DNA of 64,000 nucleotides from CAVTJX01 sp963735175 (GCA_963735175.1 CAVTJX010000003.1:146723-210722), one strand, 5' to 3'. Shown: positions 36,311 to 45,466, counted from the stretch's first letter. The notes: a model not told the origin generated them from the sequence alone. Program-made: numbers and translations.

Positions 36311-37670
36311 GGGCGATCTCGCGCCCGGCCTCGCGATAAGCTTCCAACGTTAAAGCGCGGGTTGCGCTCAGGCTGAGTCCGTCGCGTTCGGGAGTTGACA
36401 CCACGGGCAACTGCGTATTTTGCGCGTGCGTGGCGCGGGCGTCAACGGTGCAGGGGGCCAGCGACAGATCGCCGCACAGGTCTACGAGTTCCACACGCAG
36501 TTGGCAGTGGGCCATCCACGCGGGCTGCGATACCACGAAGGGTATTGAGATCCCTTCCGCGCGGCTTACGGTTTCGCGTTCGACGCGGGTGATCAGCAGC
36601 CAGCGGGCGTCGGGATGCGCCGCGGCAATCGCTTGCACGCTGCGCCGGATGCGTGCCGGATCGGAATCGTTATAGGGCAAACCGGGCTGATCGAGCGACG
36701 GCAAGCCGTCGTGTCTTCGAATCGCGCGCCCACTTCACTTTGAATGCTGCGCCAGAGTTCGTCTGGCGTCGGCCATCCGAAAAGCGCACAGCGGCGGCGC
36801 CACCAGTACGCGGCCTGCCAGCCGCGGCAGCGGCGGTCCATCGAAGTGCTTGCCCGATCGCGATTGCAGAACCGAGCCGCCCGGCATGGGGGTCACCAGG
36901 CGCAGTCCCAGCGACGCGCCGTAGAAGGGATCCTCGCTTAAGTCCGCGTTGAAGCCGGGAACCAGCGTCAGGCCGGACGTGACGGCGAGCGGAAAGGCAA
37001 GGCTGAAATTTTCGGTATTCGGAAAATGTCCCGTGCGCACAATGGACTGACCGTAGCCAAGTTCCGCCGCGTATTTCGGTCCGAGCGGCGTGAACAACGC
37101 GCCGAGTCCCCAGCGGAAAGCCTGTGCGGTGCGATCGGATGTGGCAAAGTAGCCAAGGTAGCCGCTGAGTTCGGCGGCGGGGCCGAGCAGCCACACGCCC
37201 CCGGTGTAAATTTCACCCGCGCTCTGGCCGAGGCTGAAGGACGGGAATTGGCCGGACGTGGCCGTCGCCGTGTTGTAATAGCTTTCCTGGCGGCGAAAAC
37301 CCGTCGGCGCGAGGAAGTAGCCGTTGATTCCCGCGGAAAAGCGCGGCGTCAGATCACGCCAGAGCGACAGCCCGAGGCGCGTGTCCTCGATGCCGCGCTG
37401 ATACGCGCCATAGCCGCGCAGCTCGCGCAGCGAGCTGCCCGCGGAGAGGCACAGCCCGCGCCCCAGCCCGAGGGCCAGGCCAAAGCGCGAGCGGGAATCG
37501 CTCCACGGACTCGCGTGTAGTTGCGCGCCACTGGCATAGAGCGACAATTGCCCCGCGGGCGGGCCGGGCAATCCCGCGTCGGGATCGGCCAGCGCCCCGG
37601 AGGGTCTGAGGCCCGCCCACGCCGGCAGCGCCAGCGCGAGCACGATCAACCACCGGATAGTAAATGCCAT
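36288..37670 (-). CDS. Outer-membrane barrel-like protein with a C-terminal soluble domain (frame breaks)
   Basis: The signal peptide begins at 37670 (MAFTIRWLIVLALALPAWAG). About 280 residues of alternating aromatic/Gly-rich strands follow (LSLYASGAQLHASPW, FGLALGLGRGLCLSAGSSL, GALFTPLGPKYAAELGYGQSI), as in outer-membrane barrels. Near 36780 and 36705 the frame must change to continue into GWPTPDELWRSIQSEVGARFEDT and LPYNDSDPARIRRSVQAIAAAHPDARWLLITRVERE, ending EAGREIAREVCRER at 36288. The joined protein is about 455 residues. The tail may be a periplasmic CsgG-like or similar domain. First gene of the operon that ends with the giant T9SS cargo. Confidence 0.6.
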
Positions 37671-37817
37671 AACAAGTTGAACCTTTTATCCGAACGTCCT
37701 ATTTGCAAGGCATATGCCATAACGCCTTAACAAGGAGTTAGCGGCATTGCAACCGGGATTCTGAAAGCTCTGCGGCAACTTTTACCGGCACATCGGTTCA
37801 ACACGGACGCAAAAAAC

Positions 37818-37845
37818 GCGCGGGGTTGCAAGACTCCGCGCGGCG
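37818..37845. repeat. Palindromic repeat family C, copy 2
   Basis: CGCGCGGGGTTG / GACTCCGCGCG stem after an A run, matching 11292 and 55206 in arrangement. Confidence 0.55.
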
Positions 37846-37899
37846 ATCGCTGACAATTATTCGCAAGGCGGCGAGCTCGTCCGCTCCGATATTACCCCA

Positions 37900-37960
37900 G
37901 GCGGTGGGCTTTGCCCCGCCGCGATTTCCAGAAAGAGCAACGGGACAGAGCCCGTTGCCC
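37900..37960. repeat. Palindromic repeat family A, copy 3
   Basis: GGCGGTGGGC/GCCCCGCC and GCAACGGG/CCCGTTGC hairpins in the orientation of the 12346 copy. It is followed at 37998-38058 by a diverged family D repeat. Confidence 0.75.
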
Positions 37961-38050
37961 GAAGATTCCGAAGGAGTAGTCGCTGGAGAGCCTCAGCCCG
38001 CGCGTCATCGCGCGGCGGCTATCCCGGGCGTCAGCACCTCGGATCGAACG

Positions 38051-38192
38051 TTACGTTGGTTCCACAGCCATCTTGTGTTTCGGATGACGTTTGTACGCGT
38101 CTGCCGGCTCTTCCACCTTGGGCGGCTTCACGGGCAGCGGAATGCGCGGCTTGGGTTTGCGCGGTCGCGGTGGATTTGGAAGGCGGGCTCAT
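38051..38192 (-). CDS. Small basic protein, probably frame-broken
   Basis: An ATG at 38192 overlaps the DUF72 stop (ATGA). MSPPSKSTATAQ is followed, after a one-base shift, by KPRIPLPVKPPKVEEPADAYKRHPKHKMAVEPT and a stop at 38051. The Pro/Lys-rich composition with a coherent shifted ending suggests a real 46-residue protein; the unshifted frame gives 53 residues of low-complexity sequence running into a repeat. Function unknown. Confidence 0.35.
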
Positions 38193-38989
38193 GAGGCGGC
38201 CTGTCGCAGGCGATGGTCTTTTAAAAGTTCGGCAAACACGCGCGCGTCGTGCGGCGCGAAGCCCGAAAAATGATTGTTGAAAAAGGCGTAGACCGGCAGC
38301 CCTGCATCGATCCACTGCTGCGCGCGATGCGCCCAGAGTTGCAAATCGCTCGTGCGGTCGAGCTGCGTATGGCCATATTCCGTGATGGCCTCCTGATCGC
38401 CCAGAAAGCGCAGATAGACAAACGGCCCGGTCACGCGCGATTCGCGCGGCATCCACGGATGATCGACAAGGCACAGCGGCAGCGCGCGCTCTTCCAGCAT
38501 GTCCGGCAGCTTGGAACGCAGCCACGCGCGGTTGCGGATCTCCACCACGTAGCGGTAACGCTCCGCGCGCGGCAGCGCGTCCAGAAACGTGATCAGGTCC
38601 CCCAGCCGGTCGGGCTTGAAGCCGTAGGGGAATTGAAAGAGTATCGGCCCGAGTCGGTCCCCCAGCGAGTCGATCACGGCGAGAAATTCGCGCATCTCGC
38701 TGTCGCAGTCGACGAGCGCCTTGTCGTGCGTGATGACTTTCGGCACCTTGACGGCAAACTCGAACTGCGCGGGCGCAACGCGGGCCCAGTTCTCGACACG
38801 CGAGCGCGGCGGGATTCCGTAGAAGGTGCTGTCTACCTCCACGGTATTGAACTGCGTCGTGTAATACTCCAGCCGCTGCGTCTGCGCGAGATCGGAGGGA
38901 TAAAACGTCCCCTTCCAGTCCTCATAACTCCACCCCGACGTCCCAAGGTGCAGGAGCGAAGGGAGATTAGAAGCCAGGGATTCCTGCAT
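38189..38989 (-). CDS. DUF72 (YecE) family protein
   Basis: A 266-residue TIM-barrel-like protein. Hallmarks are LHLGTSGWSYEDWKGTFYPSDL, YTTQFNTVEVDSTFYGIP, FAVKVPKVITHDKAL, GPILFQFPYGFKPD, YVVEIRNRAWL, and YAFFNNHFSGFAPHDARVFAELL at the end. The family is widespread and its biochemical role is not firmly known; a nuclease or sugar-related activity has been suggested for related barrels. Cytoplasmic. Confidence 0.93.
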   Translation of the reverse strand: MQESLASNLPSLLHLGTSGWSYEDWKGTFYPSDLAQTQRLEYYTTQFNTVEVDSTFYGIPPRSRVENWARVAPAQFEFAVKVPKVITHDKALVDCDSEMREFLAVIDSLGDRLGPILFQFPYGFKPDRLGDLITFLDALPRAERYRYVVEIRNRAWLRSKLPDMLEERALPLCLVDHPWMPRESRVTGPFVYLRFLGDQEAITEYGHTQLDRTSDLQLWAHRAQQWIDAGLPVYAFFNNHFSGFAPHDARVFAELLKDHRLRQAAS

Positions 38990-39018
38990 GATTAAGGATA
39001 TGAATCGCGATCGATGGC

Positions 39019-39043
39019 GTAGGGGCGGGTCTAAGACCCGCCC
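39019..39043. repeat. GTAGGG-led hairpin (family E)
   Basis: GTAGGG followed by GCGGGTCT / AGACCCGC, between the DUF72 gene and tsaB. Confidence 0.7.
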
Positions 39044-39051
39044 GTTCTATT

Positions 39052-39701
39052 TCAAACTCCAAATTCTATCCCGTAGACGGGCACCAGCGTGCTGATGTCC
39101 GGCGGGTCTTTGCGGTACCACTCCTCCACCGCCAGCCGCGCCAGCGGTTCCGCGTGCGCCTGATGCACCGATCTGGCGGCGGCGATGTAACGCGCAAGCT
39201 GCGCGTACGTTTCCACGCTGAGCTTCGCCACGCCCGGACCAATCAGAACCGTGTCCTCTTCAAGCTGCGTGTAAGATCTCGACGTGGTTGATGACCGTGG
39301 GCTCAATGACGCACTTCGAGATTGCTGCCGTCGAAGCGGGCGAAGTGCACCGCCCCGCGCCGCGCCGGCAGAATCACCGCCACCGAATCCCACGTCATCT
39401 GCAAATTGGCGGCGATCACTTTAAACGACGACACCGGCCAGATGGGAATCGCCAGCCCGCGCGCCAGCCCCTTGGCAAAGGCCAGACTGACTCGCAATCC
39501 CGTAAACGACCCCGGCCCGATGCCCACGGCAATGCACGTGAGCTGCTGCGCGGTTTTGCCGTGCGCCGCCAGCAGCCGCTCGACCTCCATCGGCAGCAGG
39601 TCGCGATTTTCCAGCAGCCGCTCCTCCAGCACCGCCCCCATCCCCAATTCCGCGAGCCCGAGCACCGTCGGATCGGCCGAACTTTCCAGACACAGCATCA
39701 T
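39052..39701 (-). CDS. tsaB: tRNA threonylcarbamoyladenosine biosynthesis protein TsaB (two close frame breaks)
   Basis: The start at 39701 (MMLCLESSADPTVLGLAE) overlaps the tsaE stop by four bases. The ASKHA-type body shows VGIGPGSFTGLRVSLAFAKGLA, AVILPARRGAVHFARFD, then (after shifts between about 39310 and 39265) EPTVINHVEIL and EEDTVLIGPGVAKL, and ends DISTLVPVYGIEFGV. About 216 residues, the normal length. It works with TsaD and TsaE in making t6A37 of ANN-decoding tRNAs. The gene is expected to be needed for growth, so the shifts are almost certainly sequence errors. Confidence 0.88.
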
Positions 39702-40150
39702 GCGGCGGTGGTCCTCACGGTAATGGTGCGGTCGCCGGGATTTTCGCCGGGCGTAATCGACACCCACAGCGTGTCCGGCGGCAGCAGGTCGCGCACGCGC
39801 TCGGGCCATTCGATCAGGAAAATCCCGTCGCGGTCGAAATATTCGTCAAACCCCAGCGCCGCAAAGTCCGCCGCGTTGTCGATGCGGTAGAGGTCCGCGT
39901 GGTACAGCGGCAGCCGCCCGCTGTATTCGAGAATGTAGTTGAACGTCGGGCTGATGACCTCGTCGGTCACGCCGAGGCCGCGTCCGATACCCTTGGCCAC
40001 AACGGTCTTGCCCGCGCCCAGTTCGCCGTAGAGCGCGAGCACACTCCCCGCCGCCAGCGCGCGCCCGAATGCCTCCGCCCACGCCAGCGTTTCCTCCGGC
40101 GAGTGCGTCTGAATAATCTGTTCGATGGAATCTGTATTGGAAATCGTCAT
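39698..40150 (-). CDS. tsaE: tRNA threonylcarbamoyladenosine biosynthesis ATPase TsaE
   Basis: 150 residues. Walker A GELGAGKT, then VISPTFNYILEY, the conserved HADLYRI, and IFLIEWPERV near the end. The start at 40150 (MTISNTDSIEQII) is preferred to an earlier ATG because the family begins there. P-loop partner of TsaB and TsaD in the t6A pathway; the two genes overlap by ATGA. Confidence 0.93.
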   Translation of the reverse strand: MTISNTDSIEQIIQTHSPEETLAWAEAFGRALAAGSVLALYGELGAGKTVVAKGIGRGLGVTDEVISPTFNYILEYSGRLPLYHADLYRIDNAADFAALGFDEYFDRDGIFLIEWPERVRDLLPPDTLWVSITPGENPGDRTITVRTTAA

Positions 40151-40297
40151 GCTTTCTTTCACCGCACCCCGGAACCTGTAGGGGCGGGTCAAGGCCGCCG
40201 CTTTTTACTCGCTGGCCAACACTTATTCCCGCGCGACCCGCCCTCTGTTTTCACAGTATCGCGCTCTGCTCCGTTCCCGTGCTCGGACCGTTACCCT

Positions 40298-40789
40298 TCA
40301 CGCGCGTAACTGGCGCCACAGCAAGATATCGGAAAGCTCCGCGTGAATTGTCGTGAGCTGCATATGCTGTTTGGTCCAGAACGCCGCCGATTCCGCGCGC
40401 GGCAGATACAGCGCCGTGCCGTGCTGCAGCTCGGAGAGCTGGCCGTAGAACGAACGTGCCTTGCGCAGCGTCAGCACCGGCCCGCCCTGTGCAATGGCGC
40501 GCAGCGGGCTTTCCTTGATGTCCTCCATCACGCCGAGGCCCCAAGTCTGCGGCGACATCGCCTCGTCGTGCAGCAGCAGGGCTTCATCCAAAAGTTCCAG
40601 CGGCTCGCACCCTTCTGCGTTGGGCCGCTCGCCGGTAACCGCCTCGTACCGCGTGAGCAGATAGAGTTCCAGCGCCCAGCGCAGCTCCAGCGCCGCATGC
40701 ACGAGCGCTTCCGCCTTGGCGTCTTTCTGCCACGCCTGTAAAAACTCATCCGCGCGCCCCAAACACGCGCCCACAGTCCATTCTGTCAT
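40298..40789 (-). CDS. Uncharacterised helical protein
   Basis: 163 residues from ATG 40789 (MTEWTVGACLGRADEFLQAW). Mostly helical, with conserved-looking LRWALELYLLTRYEAVTG and LRKARSFYGQLSELQHGTALYL. No signal, no membrane segment. It lies directly downstream of porX on the same strand, separated by a short-period tandem repeat. I recognise no family. Confidence 0.6.
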   Translation of the reverse strand: MTEWTVGACLGRADEFLQAWQKDAKAEALVHAALELRWALELYLLTRYEAVTGERPNAEGCEPLELLDEALLLHDEAMSPQTWGLGVMEDIKESPLRAIAQGGPVLTLRKARSFYGQLSELQHGTALYLPRAESAAFWTKQHMQLTTIHAELSDILLWRQLRA

Positions 40790-40802
40790 CGGGTCCACTT
40801 AG

Positions 40803-40838
40803 TACTTTGGCACTTTGGTTCTTTGGTACTTTATCCTT
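40803..40838 (-). repeat. Short-period degenerate tandem repeat before a start codon
   Basis: On the minus strand, 8-base units GTACCAAA, GAACCAAA, GTGCCAAA, GTACTAAG, about 15 bases before the ATG at 40789. Confidence 0.65.
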
Positions 40839-42393
40839 TGCCTTCCATAATCACCACCGGCAGAATCATCTCTTCCAGCGAGCAGCCGCCGTGCAGGAAG
40901 CTGTCTTTGTAGAGCGCCAGGTACTTGTGGTAATTGGTCGGGTAGACGAAATAGTAATTTTCCTTGGCGATGATGTAGCCCACGTTCAACCCGCGCTTGG
41001 GCAGGCGGAAGCGTTCGGGTTTGGACACGATCATCGCTTGCCGTTCGTCGACCTTCAGATTGCGCCCATGCTTGAAGCGCAGATTGGTCGAAGCCTCGCG
41101 GTCGGAAATGACCTTCGCTCCCTTGCTCGCGCGAATCGAGCCGTGATCGGTGGTCACGATCACCGTCCACTTCTGCTTGCCGAAGGCCTGCAGAATCTGC
41201 CGCAGGCTGGAATGCTCGAACCACGCCCGCACCACGCTGCGATAGCCGGCTTCGTGCGGCAGCATTTCGCGGATCACGTCGCTCTGGCTGCGGCTGTGCC
41301 CCAGCATGTCCACGAAGTTGAACACCATCGATACCAGCCGGTTGTTGAAATACTGCTGCACCTTCCGGGAGGTGATGTTCGCCTCCTCCGGGTCGAGGAT
41401 CTTCACGTATTTCGGTTCGGGTTCGATCAGCATCCCGGCCTCGCGCAGTTGGTGGTCGAGCAGTTGCCGCTCAAAGCGGTTGCTCGACATCTCGTCGTCT
41501 TCGCTCGTCTTCCACAAGTCGGGATAAATTTCCTCGATGTCCCGCGGGAACATGCCCGAGAACAGCGCGTTGCGGCTGTAGGGCGTGGCCGAGGGCAGAA
41601 TCGAATAGTGGTAGTCCCGCGTGATGCGGAAACTGTCGTAAAGCAGCGGTTCAATCGCCATCCACTGGTCGGCGCGCAGGCAGTCGATCACGAGGAACAG
41701 CACATTTTCGCCGGCGGCGAGGCGCGGCATTACCCATTTCTTCACCACGTCCGTCGAGAGCGGCGGAGCGTCGGTCCGGCCCCACACCCAGTCCTCGTAG
41801 TGCTCTTCGACGTACTTGGAGAACTCGACGTTGCACTCTTCGCGCTGCCCTTCCAGCGAGTGCTTCAGCCCCTCGTCGGGCAACCGGTCGAGTTCGATCT
41901 CCCACGCGCACAGCCGGGAGTGGATGTCGATCCACTCCGGCCACGTCGGCCCCTCAGACAGCTTCTGCGTGATCTCGCGGAATTCGGCCAGGTAGTCGCG
42001 CGTCGCGATCTTCTGCTCGATCTGCCCGCGCTCGATGACCTTCTTCAGCGCCACGAGGATCTGCGTCGGATTCACGGGCTTGGTGAGATAGTCCGTGATG
42101 CGCGCGCCGAGCGCCGTATCCATCAGCGCCTCTTCCTCGCTCTTGGTGATCATGATCACCGGCAGATCGGGGCGCTTTTCCTTAATCGCCGCGGCGGTCT
42201 CGATGCCGTCCATGCCCGGCATGTGTTCGTCCATCAAAACGGCGTCAAACGGCTCGCTCAGCACGCGGTTCAACGCGTCCTCGCCGTTGGTGACGCCGGT
42301 CACGTCGTACCCGTACTGTCCGAGAAAGAGAACATGGGCTTCGAGCAGATCGATCTCGTCGTCCGCCCACAGGATTTTCTTATTATCCGGCAT
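40831..42393 (-). CDS. porX: PorX-like response regulator with PglZ domain
   Basis: 520 residues. The N-terminal receiver domain (KKILWADDEIDLLEAH, phospho-acceptor Asp in FDAVLMDEHMPGMDG, Lys in YLTKPVNP) occupies about 1-125. A linker follows, and from about 190 a PglZ/alkaline-phosphatase-fold domain (ENVLFLVIDCLRADQW with metal-ligand Asp, SATPYSRNALFSGMFP, TTDHGSIRASKGAK). This architecture is that of PorX, which with the kinase PorY controls T9SS gene expression and function. The presence of T9SS cargo genes in the same window supports the assignment. porY is not in the window. Confidence 0.9.
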   Translation of the reverse strand: MPDNKKILWADDEIDLLEAHVLFLGQYGYDVTGVTNGEDALNRVLSEPFDAVLMDEHMPGMDGIETAAAIKEKRPDLPVIMITKSEEEALMDTALGARITDYLTKPVNPTQILVALKKVIERGQIEQKIATRDYLAEFREITQKLSEGPTWPEWIDIHSRLCAWEIELDRLPDEGLKHSLEGQREECNVEFSKYVEEHYEDWVWGRTDAPPLSTDVVKKWVMPRLAAGENVLFLVIDCLRADQWMAIEPLLYDSFRITRDYHYSILPSATPYSRNALFSGMFPRDIEEIYPDLWKTSEDDEMSSNRFERQLLDHQLREAGMLIEPEPKYVKILDPEEANITSRKVQQYFNNRLVSMVFNFVDMLGHSRSQSDVIREMLPHEAGYRSVVRAWFEHSSLRQILQAFGKQKWTVIVTTDHGSIRASKGAKVISDREASTNLRFKHGRNLKVDERQAMIVSKPERFRLPKRGLNVGYIIAKENYYFVYPTNYHKYLALYKDSFLHGGCSLEEMILPVVIMEGKG

Positions 42394-42404
42394 GAATCCT
42401 CTGC

Positions 42405-42438
42405 ATTGCTAACGCTGAACGCTGAACGATAAACGATG
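42405..42438 (-). repeat. Short-period degenerate tandem repeat before porX
   Basis: On the minus strand, 7-base units around GTTTATC, GTTCAGC, GTTCAGC, GTTAGC, about 10 bases before the porX start. Confidence 0.65.
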
Positions 42439-42548
42439 AATGTTGAGATGTTATCCAGGGTCGTCGTTCCCGTCCTTCCGGCACGTAGCCGTTTCCTGAT
42501 AAATTCCCGTGATCCCCCCAACGCCGTCCCGTGCCCGCGCGAAAGAAA

Positions 42549-43478
42549 TCAGCTCTGCTTCGCGCTGCGCATGCTCTCGAACGTCTTCGTCAGCGTCGCC
42601 ACCGTCCCCGCGATGTCCGAAACGTTGGCGGGCAGGATCAGCGTGTTGGTGGTTCGCGCGAGCTGGCCGAATTCGCGGATGTACTCCTGCGCCACGCGCA
42701 GATTCATGGCCTCCGCGCCGCCCGCCGCTTGCAGTGACGCGGCGATTTCGCGGAACGCGTTCGCCTGCGCCTTGGCCTCGAGTTCAATCGCCTGGGCTTT
42801 ACCGGTTGCCTCGTTGATCAGGCGGGTCTTCTCGCCTTCCGAGCGTGCAATCGCCGCCTGCCGTTCGCCGTCGGCGAGGTTGATGTCTGACTGGCGCTTA
42901 CCTTCGGAAACAAAGATCGTCGCGCGTTTCTCGCGTTCGGCCCGCATCTGCGCTTCCATCGCCGCCATTACCGATTGCGGCGGCGTGATGTTCTTCACCT
43001 CGTAGCGCGTCACCTTGATGCCCCACGGCTCGCTGGCCTTATCGACGGCGGTCACGACCCCGGCGTTGATCGACTCCCGCTCCTCAAAGGTGCGGTCCAG
43101 TTCCAGCTTGCCGATCAGGCTGCGCATCGTCGTCTGCGCGAGCTGAATCGTCGCCCAGCGGTAGTTATTGATGCCGTAGGAAGCCTTCACCGGGTCCATC
43201 ACCTGCAAATAGAGCACGCCGTCGACTTCGACGGTGACGTTATCGCGTGTGATGCAGCTCTGCGGCGGCACGTCCACCGCCTCTTCCTTCAGTGTGTGTT
43301 TATAGGAAATGCGATCGACGAACGGTGCGAGCACGTGGAAGCCCGCGCCCAGCGTCTTCGAATACTTACCCAACCGTTCGATGATATAGGCCGACTTCTG
43401 CGGCACCACCCGCGCCGTCTTAAACAACACGATGATGGCCACGAAGACCAGGCCCAGCAGAACAATCGTTCCCGTCAT
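42549..43478 (-). CDS. SPFH/band 7 membrane protein (QmcA/stomatin-like)
   Basis: 309 residues. An N-terminal membrane helix (IVLLGLVFVAIIVLF), then the SPFH domain (VPQKSAYIIERLGKYSKTLGAGFHVLAPFVDRI ... GIKVTRYEVKNITPP). A long charged helix (QMRAEREKRATIFVSEGKRQ...) leads to a C-terminal oligomerisation part. It forms membrane-microdomain oligomers. It lies 3 bases after an NfeD gene, the standard pairing. Confidence 0.93.
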   Translation of the reverse strand: MTGTIVLLGLVFVAIIVLFKTARVVPQKSAYIIERLGKYSKTLGAGFHVLAPFVDRISYKHTLKEEAVDVPPQSCITRDNVTVEVDGVLYLQVMDPVKASYGINNYRWATIQLAQTTMRSLIGKLELDRTFEERESINAGVVTAVDKASEPWGIKVTRYEVKNITPPQSVMAAMEAQMRAEREKRATIFVSEGKRQSDINLADGERQAAIARSEGEKTRLINEATGKAQAIELEAKAQANAFREIAASLQAAGGAEAMNLRVAQEYIREFGQLARTTNTLILPANVSDIAGTVATLTKTFESMRSAKQS

Positions 43479-43481
43479 GAT

Positions 43482-43946
43482 TTACTCCTTAACCGGTATG
43501 ACGTTCAAGGTCAAATTGGTACGCGACAGAATCTCCACCACTGTGCCGCTGGCAATGGGGACTGTGGCGCGGGCCTCCCAAAGCGTGCCGCGGAATTCCA
43601 CTGTCCCCGTGTCCTCCCGGCTGTCAATCGGCTCGACGACCTTCGCTTTCAGCCCGCGGAAATCGTCCAGTTCGGCGTCGGTATCCTCCGTCGCACTGAC
43701 GGTCTGCTTGACCACGGGCACGAACCGGCGGCGCAGAGTCAGCAGCAGCGCGATCGAAACGGCAAGAAAGATGCCCAGAGCAACGGCGAAGCTCTCAACC
43801 CAGCCGAGCCAGAAGAGCACGGCTACCAGCCATGCCCCGGCCGCGAAAAACACAGCCAGCACTCCGGGGGTCATCAGTTCCACAAGCAGTAATAGGGCTC
43901 CCAGCAGGAACCATAATAGCCCGGGACTGAGCCAATTCCAAGTCAT
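43482..43946 (-). CDS. NfeD family protein
   Basis: 154 residues with several N-terminal membrane helices (LLWFLLGALLLLVELMTPG is the typical first motif) and a C-terminal OB-fold (GLKAKVVEPIDSREDTGTVEFRGTLWEARATV ... VVEILSRTNLTLNVIPV). Short-form NfeD without the protease domain; partner of the SPFH protein encoded just downstream. Confidence 0.92.
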   Translation of the reverse strand: MTWNWLSPGLLWFLLGALLLLVELMTPGVLAVFFAAGAWLVAVLFWLGWVESFAVALGIFLAVSIALLLTLRRRFVPVVKQTVSATEDTDAELDDFRGLKAKVVEPIDSREDTGTVEFRGTLWEARATVPIASGTVVEILSRTNLTLNVIPVKE

Positions 43947-44011
43947 AATGCGATCTCCTCAAGCAAATGGCGTATCACCGTGAGGCTGAAGAATTCCGGC
44001 CCTGTCGGCGG

Positions 44012-44842
44012 TTACCTGTCTTTGCCTCGCGTCTTCAGAACGTAATCCGTCAATGCGCGGTACAACGTTTCGAGTTCCGGCGCGCGTTCCCTCAATGCCT
44101 TGCGGTGCTTCCGCATCGTCGCCACATCCCCTCGCACTGCCGGGCCGGTTTGCGCGGCCTCAATTCCCAGCTCGCGAATGTTGGAAAGGGTAGAGGTCGC
44201 AATCGGCAGCACTGTGTCCAGCGCCCGCTTTTCGGAGATCCCCAGCGACTTCAGCACCGCCACTGCCGCCTGCAAGTCCGCCGCCACAAAGCCGCAGGCC
44301 AGCACGGCCGAGAGGTGATAGAGCACGCGGTCGGCCTCGCCAATCTTCAGCGGTCGGCCCCCCAGGAGCGCCGTCAACCGTGTCGCCGCCGAGACTCCCC
44401 GCCGATTGCCTGTGATCCCAAAGGTTATACCCGCCAGCGGCACATTCCGCGCCCGCGCCGGAAAGGTCTGAAACGGATGCCATGCCGCCACGCCCGCGCC
44501 CCCCGCCGCCAGCGGTTTCAGCACCTCGCTACCGAGCGATCCCGAGGTGTGAAGCACACTGATCCGCTTCCACGGCAGCGCCAAGCGAGAAAGCTTCGCC
44601 GCAACTGAGCCCATGACCCGGTCATCTATAGCAAGTACAATAATATCAATATCATCAGAGAGATTATTCAGTCCAACAATGTAGCGCCCGGCTTGCTGGG
44701 CAGCCCATTGCCGCTCGCGTTGCCGTCCGATCCCTACGAGCGTTAGCCGCGCCGCGCCGGCTTGCGCCAGGGCGCGAGCGAGGGCCGTGCCCACCGCTCC
44801 CAGGCCGACAATGGCTATGGAGATTGGCATTTTGGCTGTCAT
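44012..44842 (-). CDS. Rossmann-like and DUF2520 domain protein
   Basis: About 276 residues from ATG 44842 (MTAKMPISIAIVGLGAVGTALARALA). An N-terminal NAD(P)-binding GLGAVG motif, then HTSGSLGSEVLKPL and AAWHPFQTFP, and a helical DUF2520 C-terminal domain (LYHLSAVLACGFVAADLQAAVAVL). Resembles ketopantoate/pyrroline-carboxylate reductase-like dehydrogenases; the substrate is unknown. A position near pantothenate genes is common elsewhere but is not seen here. Confidence 0.85.
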   Translation of the reverse strand: MTAKMPISIAIVGLGAVGTALARALAQAGAARLTLVGIGRQRERQWAAQQAGRYIVGLNNLSDDIDIIVLAIDDRVMGSVAAKLSRLALPWKRISVLHTSGSLGSEVLKPLAAGGAGVAAWHPFQTFPARARNVPLAGITFGITGNRRGVSAATRLTALLGGRPLKIGEADRVLYHLSAVLACGFVAADLQAAVAVLKSLGISEKRALDTVLPIATSTLSNIRELGIEAAQTGPAVRGDVATMRKHRKALRERAPELETLYRALTDYVLKTRGKDR

Positions 44843-44919
44843 CCTGCAAAGGTACGGCCAAGCGATTGCAAATGCAAGCATTTTGTCGCATTTGGCAGAA
44901 CTTTGGAGGGCTCGATTCC

Positions 44920-44948
44920 TTGACAATCCCCAGAGGAATCGTTACCTT
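44920..44948 (+). promoter_or_regulatory. sigma70-type promoter
   Basis: TTGACA at 44920-44925, a 17-base spacer, and TACCTT at 44943-44948, about 105 bases before the ATG at 45055. Confidence 0.65.
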
Positions 44949-45054
44949 TTAGGGATTTGGACCGGGTCTTCCGGCCCTTCCACGGTTCGTCCTCCCCGGG
45001 ACGGACCGGGCGTTGCGCGCACGGTGAACAGGATTGCCAAAGGAGTGGTTGGAC

Positions 45055-45429
45055 ATGGCACTCGGAAAAGTTCTCGAACTCGGTTGCCGGCTGAACGTCT
45101 ACGTGCGTCAGCCCGGCGGCCACGTCAAAGCAATTACGTCGGATGGCTGGGGCTTCAGCCAGATTACCGGCACAAAAATTCTCATCGTCCGCGACGGCCG
45201 TTCACAGGTCATCCACGTGCTCGGGCACGTTGTCCGCCGCACGCAAGTCTCCGCCGAAGAACTGGCGCTGCTCAGCCGCGTCAAGATCGTCGAAGAGAGC
45301 ATCACCTCGTCGGGTCGCTCTGAGTGGGAGTTCTATGTCGAGGACATCGACGAGGAGCAGCGCCGCCACGTTCTGCGCGGCCCCATCATCGAACCCTCCT
45401 CCATCGTCGGCGGCGGCATCCGCCTCTAA
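45055..45429 (+). CDS. Uncharacterised small conserved-looking protein
   Basis: 124 residues. The ATG at 45055 is preceded by AAAGGAG. Beta-rich N-terminal part (LGCRLNVYVRQPGGHVKAITSDGWGFSQITGTKILIV) and an Asp/Glu/Arg-rich C-terminal half (WEFYVEDIDEEQRRHVLRGP). No signal or membrane segment, no Cys motif. It has its own promoter and is followed by a tandem repeat and rmlA. I recognise no family. Confidence 0.65.
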   Translation: MALGKVLELGCRLNVYVRQPGGHVKAITSDGWGFSQITGTKILIVRDGRSQVIHVLGHVVRRTQVSAEELALLSRVKIVEESITSSGRSEWEFYVEDIDEEQRRHVLRGPIIEPSSIVGGGIRL

Positions 45430-45431
45430 AG

Positions 45432-45466
45432 AAATCCTAAAATCCGAAATCCAAAATCCGAGTCAG
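45432..45466 (+). repeat. Short-period degenerate tandem repeat upstream of rmlA
   Basis: About 8-base units AATCCTAA, AATCCGAA, ATCCAAA, ATCCGAG starting 3 bases after the previous stop. Confidence 0.65.

Noticed and set aside
38051..38525. Longer minus-strand frame (to 38525) overlapping the DUF72 gene as a separate protein
   Set aside because: Most of it is the shadow of the DUF72 gene; only the part downstream of 38192 has independent support.
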